Shown here: positions 54,723-63,663 of the stretch, in pieces
How the letters are laid out: each line of letters starts with the position of its first letter
Numbering within the stretch: position 1 is the stretch's first letter
NCBI RefSeq assembly: GCF_001050195.2
Contig: NZ_DF967965.1
Coordinates: 1,629,150-1,693,149, forward strand
DNA from: Anaerolinea thermolimosa
GTDB lineage: Bacteria; Chloroflexota; Anaerolineae; Anaerolineales; Anaerolineaceae
Length of the DNA stretch: 64,000 bases
Reading direction: 5' to 3'
Notes under the pieces: generated by a model
What the model saw: only the letters and a program-made list of their open reading frames with translations
Databases searched by the model: none
Told to the model about the DNA's origin: nothing
Translations under genes and position numbers: made by a program

Positions 54723-56574
54723 ATTCATCCTCCCCCGCCTTCGTTTCTACCTGCGAACGAAATAGAATGGCATTGCGTGGGCAAACCTGGGCACATATTT
54801 CACAACCAGTGCAAAGAAAAGGATCTATTCGCGCCAACGGACGATGATACACGGGGTCCTTTTCAGATGATTGAGAAATAGCAGGACAGCCAACCCGGAA
54901 GCATAATGCACACCCATTACACACATTGGGTAAAACTTTTAAAGGGATCCAGCGTTTCCTGGCGGAGGGTAACAACGCACACTCCTCCCGGGTAATTAAA
55001 ACCGCAGGTCCTCTCATCTTCAGCCAACCCTTAAGAGTTTTCTCAATTTCTTTAACGTCGTACCCCTTCACAGTTTTAACCCTGGTGATCCCCATCGCCT
55101 GTACGATAGGCTCAATCTCCACAGCTACGGTCTCTTTTCCTTGAAGCGTTTTCCCGGTGCCAGGGTTATCCTGATGACCGGTCATGCCGGTAACGCGATT
55201 ATCCATAATGACGGTAAGAACATCACTCTGGTTATACGCCACATTAAGCAAAGCAGGCATCCCGGTATGGAAGAAGGTCGAGTCGCCCATCACCGCCACA
55301 TGCCGTTCCGGATCTCCAGCCACCGCTGCCCCATGGGCCACCCCCACGCTGGCTCCCATGCACCCACAGGTATCCATTGCGTTTAACGGAGAAGCCATTC
55401 CCAGGGTATAACAACCAATATCTCCATTGACGGGAAGCCCCAGTTTATGCAATACATAGAATGCCCCGCGGTGAGGGCACCCGGGGCACAATACAGGCGG
55501 ACGCTCGGGAATTTCTAAAAAGCGATCCTCTTGTTTTTCTTCTTTCCACCTTCCATCATCGTTTTGTGACTGGGGTAATAAACCGGCAGTAACCGCTGAG
55601 CGAAATACTACTGAAGGGTCAAGTTCTCCAACCACCGGGAAAATAGACTTGTTTGCCGGATACTCCATCGGATGAGAACCATAGACCTCAACCCCCATTA
55701 ACCTGACCTGCTCCTCAATAAATGGATCCAACTCTTCCAAAACGATCAGTCGTTCAACGGAATTAGCAAAACCGCGGATCATTTCTTTCGGTAATGGATA
55801 AACCATTCCCAGTTTCAGGGTACTGGCCTCCGGAAAAACTTCTCTGGCATATTGATAGGCAATCCCTCCCGTGATAATTCCAAGGTGAGTAGACCGCATT
55901 TCGACCCGGTTACCAGAAAAAGCTTCAGCATATTGGGATATTTTGATCATTCTGTCTTCAATCCAGAGATGGTGCCTGCGGGCATTGGCTGGCACCATGA
56001 TGTACTTCTCCGGATTTCGTGGATATCTCCGTTCAGTCGAGATAACCAATCGCTCTTCACTTGCTTCTACCGGGCTACTGGTATGACAGACTCTTGTAGT
56101 CATTCTCAACATGACGGGCGTGTCGAACTGCTCGCTCAATGTAAACGCCGCGATCATTAAGTCATGGGCATCCTGGCTGTCCGAAGGGTCAAGACAGGGA
56201 ATGCGAGCAAAACGGGCATACTGACGATTATCTTGTTCATTTTGCGAGCTATGCATGGAAGGGTCATCTGCCGATACAATCACCAGGCCAGCTTCAATGC
56301 CAGTCATTGAGGCATAAAAGAGGGCATCTGCCGCTACATTGAGCCCTACATGCTTCATAGCCGTAAAGGCCCGTCTACCCGCATAAGCTGCCCCAACAGC
56401 AACATCCAACGCTACTTTCTCATTCGTGGCCCATTCGGCGTACACACCCGGGAAAAGCGCAAATGTTTCCATGATCTCCGTGCTGGGTGTACCTGGATAA
56501 GCTGACCCAACAGAAGCGCCGGCTTCCCATGCACCACGAGCAACTGCTTCATTTCCTGACAACAATCGCTTCAT
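54709..56574 (-). CDS. iorA: Indolepyruvate:ferredoxin oxidoreductase alpha subunit
   Basis: A 621-residue thiamine diphosphate enzyme that oxidatively decarboxylates aromatic 2-oxoacids (indolepyruvate, phenylpyruvate, 4-hydroxyphenylpyruvate) to aryl acetyl-CoA. The N-terminal pyrimidine-binding domain begins LLSGNEAVARGAWEAG. The ThDP site is GDIGCYTLG and GDSTFFHTG with MDNRVTGMTGHQDNPG. The C-terminus has two 4Fe-4S clusters (CNGCALCFRVGC and CTGCEICAQVCP). The start overlaps the ACD stop as ATGA. Confidence 0.94.
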   Translation of the reverse strand: MKRLLSGNEAVARGAWEAGASVGSAYPGTPSTEIMETFALFPGVYAEWATNEKVALDVAVGAAYAGRRAFTAMKHVGLNVAADALFYASMTGIEAGLVIVSADDPSMHSSQNEQDNRQYARFARIPCLDPSDSQDAHDLMIAAFTLSEQFDTPVMLRMTTRVCHTSSPVEASEERLVISTERRYPRNPEKYIMVPANARRHHLWIEDRMIKISQYAEAFSGNRVEMRSTHLGIITGGIAYQYAREVFPEASTLKLGMVYPLPKEMIRGFANSVERLIVLEELDPFIEEQVRLMGVEVYGSHPMEYPANKSIFPVVGELDPSVVFRSAVTAGLLPQSQNDDGRWKEEKQEDRFLEIPERPPVLCPGCPHRGAFYVLHKLGLPVNGDIGCYTLGMASPLNAMDTCGCMGASVGVAHGAAVAGDPERHVAVMGDSTFFHTGMPALLNVAYNQSDVLTVIMDNRVTGMTGHQDNPGTGKTLQGKETVAVEIEPIVQAMGITRVKTVKGYDVKEIEKTLKGWLKMRGPAVLITREECALLPSARKRWIPLKVLPNVCNGCALCFRVGCPAISQSSEKDPVYHRPLARIDPFLCTGCEICAQVCPRNAILFRSQVETKAGEDEYAAR

Positions 56575-58679
56575 CGATCATCTCCGAGCACAACTCTGCA
56601 ATCCAGCACCAGAACTCCCTGCCCCTCTGGATAAACTACCAAAGGATTGATCTCAATTTCTGATATTTCCTCAAAATCCAGGGCAATTTGGCTTAATTTC
56701 TGCATACAGGCAACCACAGCCTCCAGGTCGCCCCGTGGTTGCCCTCGAAAACCCTCCAGTAATTGCCCGGCCTTGGTTTCATAAATCATCTCTAGAGCTT
56801 CCTCATCACAGAAGGGGGCGATGCGAAAAGCCACATCTTTAAACAATTCCACATAAATCCCACCCAGTCCAAACATTAAAAGAGGGCCGAAATTTGGATC
56901 ACGCCGTATTCCAATCACCACCTCAACGCCACCAGGAGCCATTTTTTCCACAAGCACTCCTTCGATACGCGTTTTCGGGTGGTTCTGTTGAATTCTCGAT
57001 ACCAAATCTCGATAGGCCGTTTCAGTTTCAGATTTTCCTTCGATTCCCAGCTGAATTCCTCCAACTTCAGACTTGTGGAAAAGATCGGGTGAGACGATTT
57101 TAAGAACAACTTTCCCGCCCAGGCTGGCCGCAAGCGTTCCAGCCTGTTCAGGGCTACTGGCAAAACCTCCTTCAACAATCGGACACCCGTAGGCTTGTAG
57201 AATCTCACGCGCCACCCGCTCTCCAAGTGCCGACTCCCCGGAATGGGCATCCAGAATCGAACGAACTTCCTGCTTCTGAGTGATCAGTGGGGGTTCTTGA
57301 GATCGCGAGAGAGGACGAACTTTCCAGGAATGATAACGTGACATCGCCCCAAGAACCTTGCCAATCGATTCTGGGAAGGTATATATGGGGATACCATGTT
57401 CATGCAGGAAGTTTCTTGCTTCTTTAACAGATTGATCCCCCATAAAACAACACATCATGGGGATAGGACTGCCTTTCCAGGCATGATGCAGCTCGCGGGC
57501 AACCATCTCAGGTTTAATTAGGGCCTGAGGAACAAGAATCGGAACCACAACATCCACATTTTGGTCCTGCAGAATGATCTTTAATGCTTCTCCATAATCC
57601 GTTGGCTCGGCTCCACCCAGCATATCCACCGGATTTGTAACCTGAGCACTGGGATTTAATAAGCCACGAAGCCTCTGTTGTGTCTCCTCATTCAAATTCG
57701 CTAACTGATGCCCGTACTCCGCAATACTATCTGAAGCCAGAGCTGCCGGGCCGCCCGAGTTAGTTAATAAGACTACTCTTTTCCCGGCGGGAAGCGGTTG
57801 GTAATCCAGAGCGACCGCCACATCGAAAAGTTCCGATACACTTTCCACCTCTATGACTCCGCTCTGTTTAAATGCCGCATGATACGCCGCCATTGACCCG
57901 GCAATAGAACCGGTATGGGAAGAAACCGCTCTGGCACCGGCACTGTTTTTTCCTGCTTTAAGGATAACCACAGGTTTTACCTTGCATACTTCTCTTGCAA
58001 CATCGATAAACCGCCGACCATCTCGAATCGCTTCAACATAGGCCGCAATGACATGAGTGTTTGGGTCTTCCACCAGGTATTCAATCAGATCGGTCTCAGT
58101 GACATCCGCTTCATTACCCAGGCTGGCAAAACAGGAAAATCCCACCCGCTTTCCCCGTACATAATCGACAATTCCCCCACAAATTGCACCGGATTGAGAG
58201 AGAAAACCAATATGTCCACGATCTGGTATCCCATGAATAAATGTGGTATTCAGACCCGAGTATAAGTCCATCGTTCCTACACAGTTCGGTCCAATCATGC
58301 GCATACCATAAGATTTAACCAACTCAAGGCAACGTTGCTCGAGTTCAGCTCCTTCCTCTCCCACCTCTCGAAAACCACCCGATATCACGACAATCGCTTT
58401 AACCCCTTTCTCCCCGCAAGCGCGAATAATATCGGGCGTCAACCGGGCCGACACCGCTAAAACAGCCAGATCTACTGATCCGGGTACATCTTCGATCCTC
58501 GGGTAACAGGGCAAGCCAAGAATTTCACCTGCATTGGGATTGATCGGATAGACTTGTCCCTCATACCCATATTGCGTTAAATTACGAAAGATACCAAAAC
58601 TGAGTTTATTGGGGTTGGAAGAAGCACCGATGATCGCCACACTTCTGGGGTTGAAAAAGAGGCTTAAGTCGTTGGGCAT
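56571..58679 (-). CDS. ADP-forming acyl-CoA synthetase (fused alpha-beta)
   Basis: A 702-residue enzyme that converts an acyl-CoA plus ADP and phosphate to free acid plus ATP. The CoA-binding domain starts NPRSVAIIGASSNPNKLSFG. The phosphorylated His is His255 in SSHTGSIAGS, near the Pyrococcus position. The C-terminal ATP-grasp part holds LKIVSPDLFHKSEVGG and is fused. The start at 58679 follows AAGGAA. The gene is directly upstream of iorA and iorB, so the likely substrates are the aryl acetyl-CoA products of Ior, conserving energy as ATP. Confidence 0.9.
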   Translation of the reverse strand: MPNDLSLFFNPRSVAIIGASSNPNKLSFGIFRNLTQYGYEGQVYPINPNAGEILGLPCYPRIEDVPGSVDLAVLAVSARLTPDIIRACGEKGVKAIVVISGGFREVGEEGAELEQRCLELVKSYGMRMIGPNCVGTMDLYSGLNTTFIHGIPDRGHIGFLSQSGAICGGIVDYVRGKRVGFSCFASLGNEADVTETDLIEYLVEDPNTHVIAAYVEAIRDGRRFIDVAREVCKVKPVVILKAGKNSAGARAVSSHTGSIAGSMAAYHAAFKQSGVIEVESVSELFDVAVALDYQPLPAGKRVVLLTNSGGPAALASDSIAEYGHQLANLNEETQQRLRGLLNPSAQVTNPVDMLGGAEPTDYGEALKIILQDQNVDVVVPILVPQALIKPEMVARELHHAWKGSPIPMMCCFMGDQSVKEARNFLHEHGIPIYTFPESIGKVLGAMSRYHSWKVRPLSRSQEPPLITQKQEVRSILDAHSGESALGERVAREILQAYGCPIVEGGFASSPEQAGTLAASLGGKVVLKIVSPDLFHKSEVGGIQLGIEGKSETETAYRDLVSRIQQNHPKTRIEGVLVEKMAPGGVEVVIGIRRDPNFGPLLMFGLGGIYVELFKDVAFRIAPFCDEEALEMIYETKAGQLLEGFRGQPRGDLEAVVACMQKLSQIALDFEEISEIEINPLVVYPEGQGVLVLDCRVVLGDDR

Positions 58680-58783
58680 GGAATTTCCTTTCAGTGCTTT
58701 CAGGTATATTCTGGTTATACAGGGAATCATCGGCTCAGTCTACAATGAAAATCACCTACCGTTTTGTAAAGTGTCACCAATCC

Positions 58784-58811
58784 CTGAAACCATACCATTT
58801 TCTGTTATAAT
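58784..58811 (+). promoter_or_regulatory. ABC-F gene promoter
   Basis: CTGAAA (58784-58789), 16 bases and a perfect TATAAT (58806-58811). The expected transcript start near 58818 leaves a leader of about 145 bases before the ABC-F start. Confidence 0.6.
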
Positions 58812-58839
58812 ATTTCTGGAAATTATTCAGAGAAAAGAA

Positions 58840-58860
58840 ATGATCAGCAGCAGATTGTAA
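58840..58860 (+). CDS. Putative leader peptide (MISSRL)
   Basis: A six-codon reading frame, ATG to TAA, follows the purine-rich AGAGAAAAGA. It lies inside the ABC-F leader, 22 bases after the predicted transcript start and 57 bases before the terminator-like hairpin. Short leader peptides of this kind sense translation inhibitors upstream of antibiotic-resistance ABC-F genes. It is also the end of a longer, unsupported antisense frame, so this is a hypothesis. Confidence 0.35.
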   Translation: MISSRL

Positions 58861-58916
58861 CCCCCAAAGCTTTCAGGCAGTTCACCGCGATTACGAGCAC
58901 CAATCAATCTATTCAG

Positions 58917-58944
58917 CGGGAGCACTGCTCCCGTTTTCTATTTT
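58917..58944 (+). terminator. Terminator-like hairpin (attenuator?) in ABC-F leader
   Basis: CGGGAGC-ACT-GCTCCCG followed by TTTTCTATTTT ends about 17 bases before the ABC-F ATG, with no gene of its own to terminate. A transcription attenuator is the natural reading. Confidence 0.6.
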
Positions 58945-58961
58945 AATAAAAGGGTTACATC

Positions 58962-60599
58962 ATGCTGGCAGTTTCCAATCTATCGAAAAGTTACGGCATA
59001 AAGCCAATTCTTTCCAGCGTATCATTTACTGTCAAATCAGGCGAGCGCCTGGGATTAGTCGGACCAAATGGTTGCGGCAAAACCACACTACTGCGGATCC
59101 TATCTGGACTGGAACCGCCCGATCATGGCTCAGTTCGCTTCACTCCAGCAAAGCCTGACCTGGGTTATCTCCCACAGGGACTGGTAATAGAAGATAAGGA
59201 AACAATCGGAGAATACCTGGATCGTTTTCAGAACGACATAAACCAGCTATCGGCTCGTCTGGCTGAAATTTCTGAACGGATGGTTATCCACCCCGATTCC
59301 CATGGGCTCCAAGACGAGTACGATAGGATTCTCCAAAAAATGAGCTCTCCTGGAATATCTCAGGATGAGAAAAGGATGGTCCTTCATCAATTGGAACTGG
59401 ATCACTTCACCGAAAACACGCCCATAAATTTTCTGAGCGGAGGTCAAAAAACAAGGCTGGCCCTGGCAGGGATATTACTTTCAAATCCACAAATTCTGTT
59501 TCTGGACGAACCTACGAATCACCTGGATATTGAAATGCTGGAATGGCTTGAAGAATGGCTGATCCACGGCACTTTCACCATGATCGTAGTTTCTCACGAC
59601 AGGGCGTTCCTCGACCATGTTACCACAGGCATTCTGGAACTGGACTCAGCCTCTCATCAAATCCGTGAATACCCCGGCAACTACACTTTATACCAGAATC
59701 TTAAAGCATCCGAAAAGAAACACCAGATGGATGCTTACCAGGAACAACAGGAAGAAATCCAAAAGCTACGGGAAGCAGCAGCTCATTTACGTGGTATTGC
59801 TCGTTTTCGGAAAGGTGGCAAGGGCGATTCGGGTGATAAATTTGCCAGAGGTTTCTTTGCGAATCGCACCAAAGGTACTGTGGGAAGAGCGAAACAGATT
59901 GAGAAAAAGATCGAACAAATTTTAACCACGGAAAAAATAGAGAAACCGGGCAGAAACTGGCAGATCAAAGTTGAGTTTTCCGATGTGTCGTCAGGAAGTC
60001 GGGATGTATTACGTATGGAAAACTTAACCATTGGCTATGATTCCGATCATCCTCTGGTAACAGACATCAATCAGACCATTCGTTTTGGTCAAAAAATAGC
60101 CCTCATGGGTAAAAATGGAAGTGGAAAGTCAACCCTCCTGAAAACTCTGGTGGGGCAAGTGCAACCCCTCGCCGGGAAGGTAGCGGTCGGGGCCAGTATC
60201 CGAATCGGGTATATGGACCAGGAACAAAAAAACCTGCCCACTCATTCTACCCCTCTGAAGTCAGTTTCCGAGTATTTTTTCGCTTCTGAGACAGAAACCC
60301 GGGCTTTCCTCTCCAAATTTTTATTCTTTGGCGACGATGTCTTTACTCCTGTCTCAGACCTCTCCTTTGGGGAACGGGCTCGGTTGTACCTGGCGATCCT
60401 GGTTGCTCAGGGATGTAATCTGCTTCTTCTAGATGAACCTGTTAACCATCTGGATATCCCTTCCCGAATTCGATTTGAAGAAGCATTAAATCATTACCAT
60501 GGAACGCTTCTGGCAGTAGTTCACGATCGTTATTTTATTCAGAATATCGCTACCACGCTCTGGAAACTGGAGAACCGGGTCCTTTCTCAGATCGCATAA
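58962..60599 (+). CDS. ABC-F family ATPase
   Basis: A 545-residue protein with two ATPase domains and no membrane spans. Walker A motifs GPNGCGKTT and GKNGSGKST, signatures FLSGGQKTRLALAG and LSFGERARLYLAI, and Walker B ILFLDEPTNHLD and LLLLDEPVNHLD are intact. The linker of about 80 residues contains KGDSGDKFARGFFANR and is of the interdomain type that reaches the ribosomal E/P site. Such proteins protect ribosomes from antibiotics or assist translation. The leader suggests the former but does not prove it. Confidence 0.9.
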   Translation: MLAVSNLSKSYGIKPILSSVSFTVKSGERLGLVGPNGCGKTTLLRILSGLEPPDHGSVRFTPAKPDLGYLPQGLVIEDKETIGEYLDRFQNDINQLSARLAEISERMVIHPDSHGLQDEYDRILQKMSSPGISQDEKRMVLHQLELDHFTENTPINFLSGGQKTRLALAGILLSNPQILFLDEPTNHLDIEMLEWLEEWLIHGTFTMIVVSHDRAFLDHVTTGILELDSASHQIREYPGNYTLYQNLKASEKKHQMDAYQEQQEEIQKLREAAAHLRGIARFRKGGKGDSGDKFARGFFANRTKGTVGRAKQIEKKIEQILTTEKIEKPGRNWQIKVEFSDVSSGSRDVLRMENLTIGYDSDHPLVTDINQTIRFGQKIALMGKNGSGKSTLLKTLVGQVQPLAGKVAVGASIRIGYMDQEQKNLPTHSTPLKSVSEYFFASETETRAFLSKFLFFGDDVFTPVSDLSFGERARLYLAILVAQGCNLLLLDEPVNHLDIPSRIRFEEALNHYHGTLLAVVHDRYFIQNIATTLWKLENRVLSQIA

Positions 60600-60602
60600 C
60601 CT

Positions 60603-61757
60603 TTACCAGGATTCTTCAAGGATACGAAGAATTGATCCATGATCCAACTGGACAGGATTCGCCTTCATACTGCTTGCGGCTTGCCCTTTTATGGCTATTT
60701 CTTCAAAATCTACCTCGCTGACGCCAAAATCTCTCAACCGGGGAATGTGCAGAAGATTACACAGGTTGAAGAGATGCTCAATAAGATCGTTTACACCCAC
60801 CTTCTTGTTTCCGGTAACCCACTGCGCAATTTCGTGGAATCGGTTGAGTACTGGGTGGTCAGGCATACCTGCCTTGATGACCGTATAATTCTCACGGATT
60901 ACCGCAGGTAATAACCGCGCACAGATCGCACCATGTGGCGCCGAAAACATCCCTCCGATTGGACCCGCCAGACCATGGACTGCTCCAAGACCGGCATTTG
61001 CAAGAGCCAACCCGCCTGACAGACTGGCATAACTCATCCTTCTCCGCGCCTCCAGGTCTTGTCCATCCTGGTAAGCCCGTAATAGAGCCGAAGATGCCAG
61101 GGGGATACTCTCTCTACAAAGTAAATCTGTTATCACGTTTGAACGCCTGGACAGATAAGGCTCGATAAGCTGAGTCAGAGCATCCATGCCTGTCCAGGCG
61201 GTTATCTCCGGGGGCATGGTGATGGTTAATTGGGGATCTACTGCTGCAATCCAGGGAACCATAAAAGGACTTCGCAGGCTTACCTTTACTTTCTGTTCCG
61301 GCACACTTATCACAGCATTCCGCGTCACTTCAGATCCAGTACCTGCGGTGGTCGGTAATGCAATTACCGGGACGGAAGGGTTTTTCAAGGTCTGACCCAG
61401 TCCAACCACTTCCACATAATCCAACAGGTCGCCAGGGTTTGTCGCCATGATGCCAATAGCCTTGGCCGAATCCAACACGCTTCCACCTCCAATGCCCACC
61501 ACACAATTGGGAGCAAAATTTCTGGCCATCTCAATAGCTTGTTCAAGGTCTTGCAGGGTTGGCTCATGGGCAATGGTGATTTTTAAAATGTCAAAGTGAC
61601 TGGCTACCAGGGAATCCTCCAATACCTTATGGATACTGGCAGAAATTCCCGTAACAAGGCAAACCCGGTTCCCAAACTCTTTACACCAGGTAGGGACTTC
61701 AGCAATGATCCCATCATGGAAAATGATCTGCCGGGGAAGTATTAGGTGGAATTGCAT
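60603..61757 (-). CDS. Iron-type alcohol dehydrogenase with altered metal ligands
   Basis: A 384-residue group III dehydrogenase. GGGSVLDSAKAIGIMAT is the NAD(P)-binding loop and GTGSEVTRNAVIS the cofactor strand. In GMDALTQLIEPYLS the Asp192 ligand is kept but the usual His four residues later is Gln196. VHGLAGPIGG keeps the third ligand His. APHGAICA keeps the fourth. The substrate is unknown. It is convergent with the ABC-F gene, 3 bases apart, with no terminator between. Confidence 0.88.
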   Translation of the reverse strand: MQFHLILPRQIIFHDGIIAEVPTWCKEFGNRVCLVTGISASIHKVLEDSLVASHFDILKITIAHEPTLQDLEQAIEMARNFAPNCVVGIGGGSVLDSAKAIGIMATNPGDLLDYVEVVGLGQTLKNPSVPVIALPTTAGTGSEVTRNAVISVPEQKVKVSLRSPFMVPWIAAVDPQLTITMPPEITAWTGMDALTQLIEPYLSRRSNVITDLLCRESIPLASSALLRAYQDGQDLEARRRMSYASLSGGLALANAGLGAVHGLAGPIGGMFSAPHGAICARLLPAVIRENYTVIKAGMPDHPVLNRFHEIAQWVTGNKKVGVNDLIEHLFNLCNLLHIPRLRDFGVSEVDFEEIAIKGQAASSMKANPVQLDHGSILRILEESW

Positions 61758-61896
61758 ACGACCTCATGATCGGAGAAGGATAAGGTAATTTTACCGAAAA
61801 ATAGATTACAATTCTTTTTTGGCCTTTTAGAGGGAACCTGGCTACTGATAACAACGTCTATATAAAGACGATTCGAATTTTGAGGAGGATCATGAG

Positions 61897-62562
61897 ATGA
61901 TTAGAAAAACACTGTGGATTTTACCTCTGTTGGTCCTATTAACCGCCTGTAACATTAGCGGTGGTCAAGGGATTATCTCCACTCAGGATGTAGCATTAAC
62001 TCTCGATGCAGCCAGAACTCAGGCCGCTCAAACTGTAGCTGCCGAGATCGCCAGTCGGGCTACTGCCACTCCATTGCCACCTACTGCCACCCTTGCACCC
62101 ACGGCAACCGAATTGCCATCCCCCACTGCTCTGCCAACCTTCACCCCAAGCAACACACCTCCCCCGCCGCCTACAGCTACGAATACATTCATTCCTTTTA
62201 CTCCAACCAGTACAGCTACCAGCACCCCTACTGATTACAGCTGCTCGGTGACCTTCGTTTCTCCGGCAACCGGTGCTACATTTAGCCCTCGTGCTGATTT
62301 TGACGCGAAATGGACTCTAAAGAACACAGGCACTCAAACCTGGCTTGCCTCAGATATCGACTACAAATACCTGTCTGGCGACAAAATGCATAAATACAAC
62401 GACCTCTATGACCTGCCGAAGGATGTAAAATCGGGCGAGTCAATAGATATCATTGTGGACATGCTTTCTCCAGAAAAAGCTGGAACCTATAAAGAGGTAT
62501 GGGGGCTTGTCAGGGGTAGCCGAACGATCTGCGAATTCAGCATCAATATCACGGTCAAATAA
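61897..62562 (+). CDS. Lipoprotein with NBR1-type Ig-like domain
   Basis: A 221-residue protein. A signal peptide ends in LLTAC with the lipidated Cys18. A Pro/Thr linker of about 70 residues follows, then a C-terminal domain (about 115-221) with SVTFVSPATGATFSP, WTLKNTGTQTWLAS and YKEVWGLVRGS, the pattern of the NBR1-Ig-like domain that is common in Chloroflexota surface proteins. GAGGAGGA precedes the ATG. Function unknown, probably binding or structural. Confidence 0.82.
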   Translation: MIRKTLWILPLLVLLTACNISGGQGIISTQDVALTLDAARTQAAQTVAAEIASRATATPLPPTATLAPTATELPSPTALPTFTPSNTPPPPPTATNTFIPFTPTSTATSTPTDYSCSVTFVSPATGATFSPRADFDAKWTLKNTGTQTWLASDIDYKYLSGDKMHKYNDLYDLPKDVKSGESIDIIVDMLSPEKAGTYKEVWGLVRGSRTICEFSINITVK

Positions 62563-62572
62563 CCCGCTTTAG

Positions 62573-62604
62573 AAAAAGCTCGGGGGAGATTTCCCGAGCT
62601 TTTT
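62573..62604. terminator. Bidirectional terminator after lipoprotein gene
   Basis: AAAAAGCTCGGG pairs with CCCGAGCTTTTT around GGAGATTT. The dus start codon follows 20 bases later. Confidence 0.9.
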
Positions 62605-62624
62605 CCTCATGGTATCATTGTCGA

Positions 62625-63590
62625 ATGAATACCTGCTTTTTTATTGGTTCCATTCCTGTTAAAGGGAAACTTGTGCTGGCTCCAATGGATGGGATTACCT
62701 CCCATCCTTTCAGATTAATATCCAGACAACTGGGGTCGGCCTTCTCGATCTCAGAATTCTTACTCCCCACCGATATCTTAATGGGACACCCGCACCTGGA
62801 AGAACGTGTGTTCTTCTCGCATGACGAACGCCCCTTTGGATACCAGTTACTGGATAACAACCCCGAGGCCATGCTCCAGGCAGCCCTTAAGCTTATGTCC
62901 AGGCAACCCGATTTCCTGGATATCAATCTGGGATGCCCAGCCCGGTCTGTGTGCAATCGGGGAGCAGGAGCCGCCTTGCTTAAACAGCCGGATAAGGTAG
63001 GACAAATCATTTCTTATCTGGTCAGGCATCTGAATCTCCCGATCACGGCAAAAATTCGTCTGGGTTGGGATGAACAGAACCGTAATTATCGTGAAATTGC
63101 ACAAATACTAGAAGATAGTGGTGTAGCTGCCATCACAGTCCATGCCCGAATGAGAAAACAGAGCCATTCAGGAATGGTCGATCTGGATGCAATAGCGGAA
63201 ATCAAACAAATGGTCTCTGTTCCTGTAATCGCCAACGGGAATATCCATACCATTGCAGATATAAACCGGGTGCTTTCCTATACTCAATGTGATGCCATCA
63301 TGATAGGTCGGGGAGCGGTAAGAAACCCCTGGATATTTATGGGTATGGATCGAGCCGATGTTCCCCCAGAGGTGGTTTTGAGTGGCATAGTTCAACATCT
63401 TCATACGATGATCTCTTTTTTTGGTGAGCAGCGGGGAATTCTTTTATATCGAAAATACCTCATCAAATATCTGGAACCATATAATTTACCCCGTTCGCAA
63501 ATGCTGGCGATGATTACCTGTGAAGATCACCAACAACTGGTAGCCTTGCTTAACGAATGTACCCCGGCGCTTTACGCCCTCAGGAATTGA
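62625..63590 (+). CDS. dus: tRNA-dihydrouridine synthase
   Basis: A 321-residue FMN enzyme that reduces uridine in tRNA D loops. LVLAPMDGITSHPFR, the catalytic Cys in DINLGCPARSVCNRG, AAITVHARMRKQSH and VIANGNIHTIAD with IGRGAVRNPWIF are all complete. Start at 62625 has no ribosome-binding site; a TATCAT lies 6 bases before it, so a leaderless transcript is possible. Which uridine is modified cannot be said. Confidence 0.93.
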   Translation: MNTCFFIGSIPVKGKLVLAPMDGITSHPFRLISRQLGSAFSISEFLLPTDILMGHPHLEERVFFSHDERPFGYQLLDNNPEAMLQAALKLMSRQPDFLDINLGCPARSVCNRGAGAALLKQPDKVGQIISYLVRHLNLPITAKIRLGWDEQNRNYREIAQILEDSGVAAITVHARMRKQSHSGMVDLDAIAEIKQMVSVPVIANGNIHTIADINRVLSYTQCDAIMIGRGAVRNPWIFMGMDRADVPPEVVLSGIVQHLHTMISFFGEQRGILLYRKYLIKYLEPYNLPRSQMLAMITCEDHQQLVALLNECTPALYALRN

Positions 63591-63663
63591 AACCCGTTTT
63601 CTGCTTGCCCGCAGTCTGGAAAAGAAATACAATCTCCAAAAATCATCATCGAGGTTGCAAAGA

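Noticed and set aside
58609-58860. An 83-codon plus-strand frame upstream of the ABC-F gene
   Set aside because: Most of it is antisense to the ADP-forming synthetase start and upstream of the predicted promoter; only its last six codons (MISSRL) are kept as a leader-peptide hypothesis.
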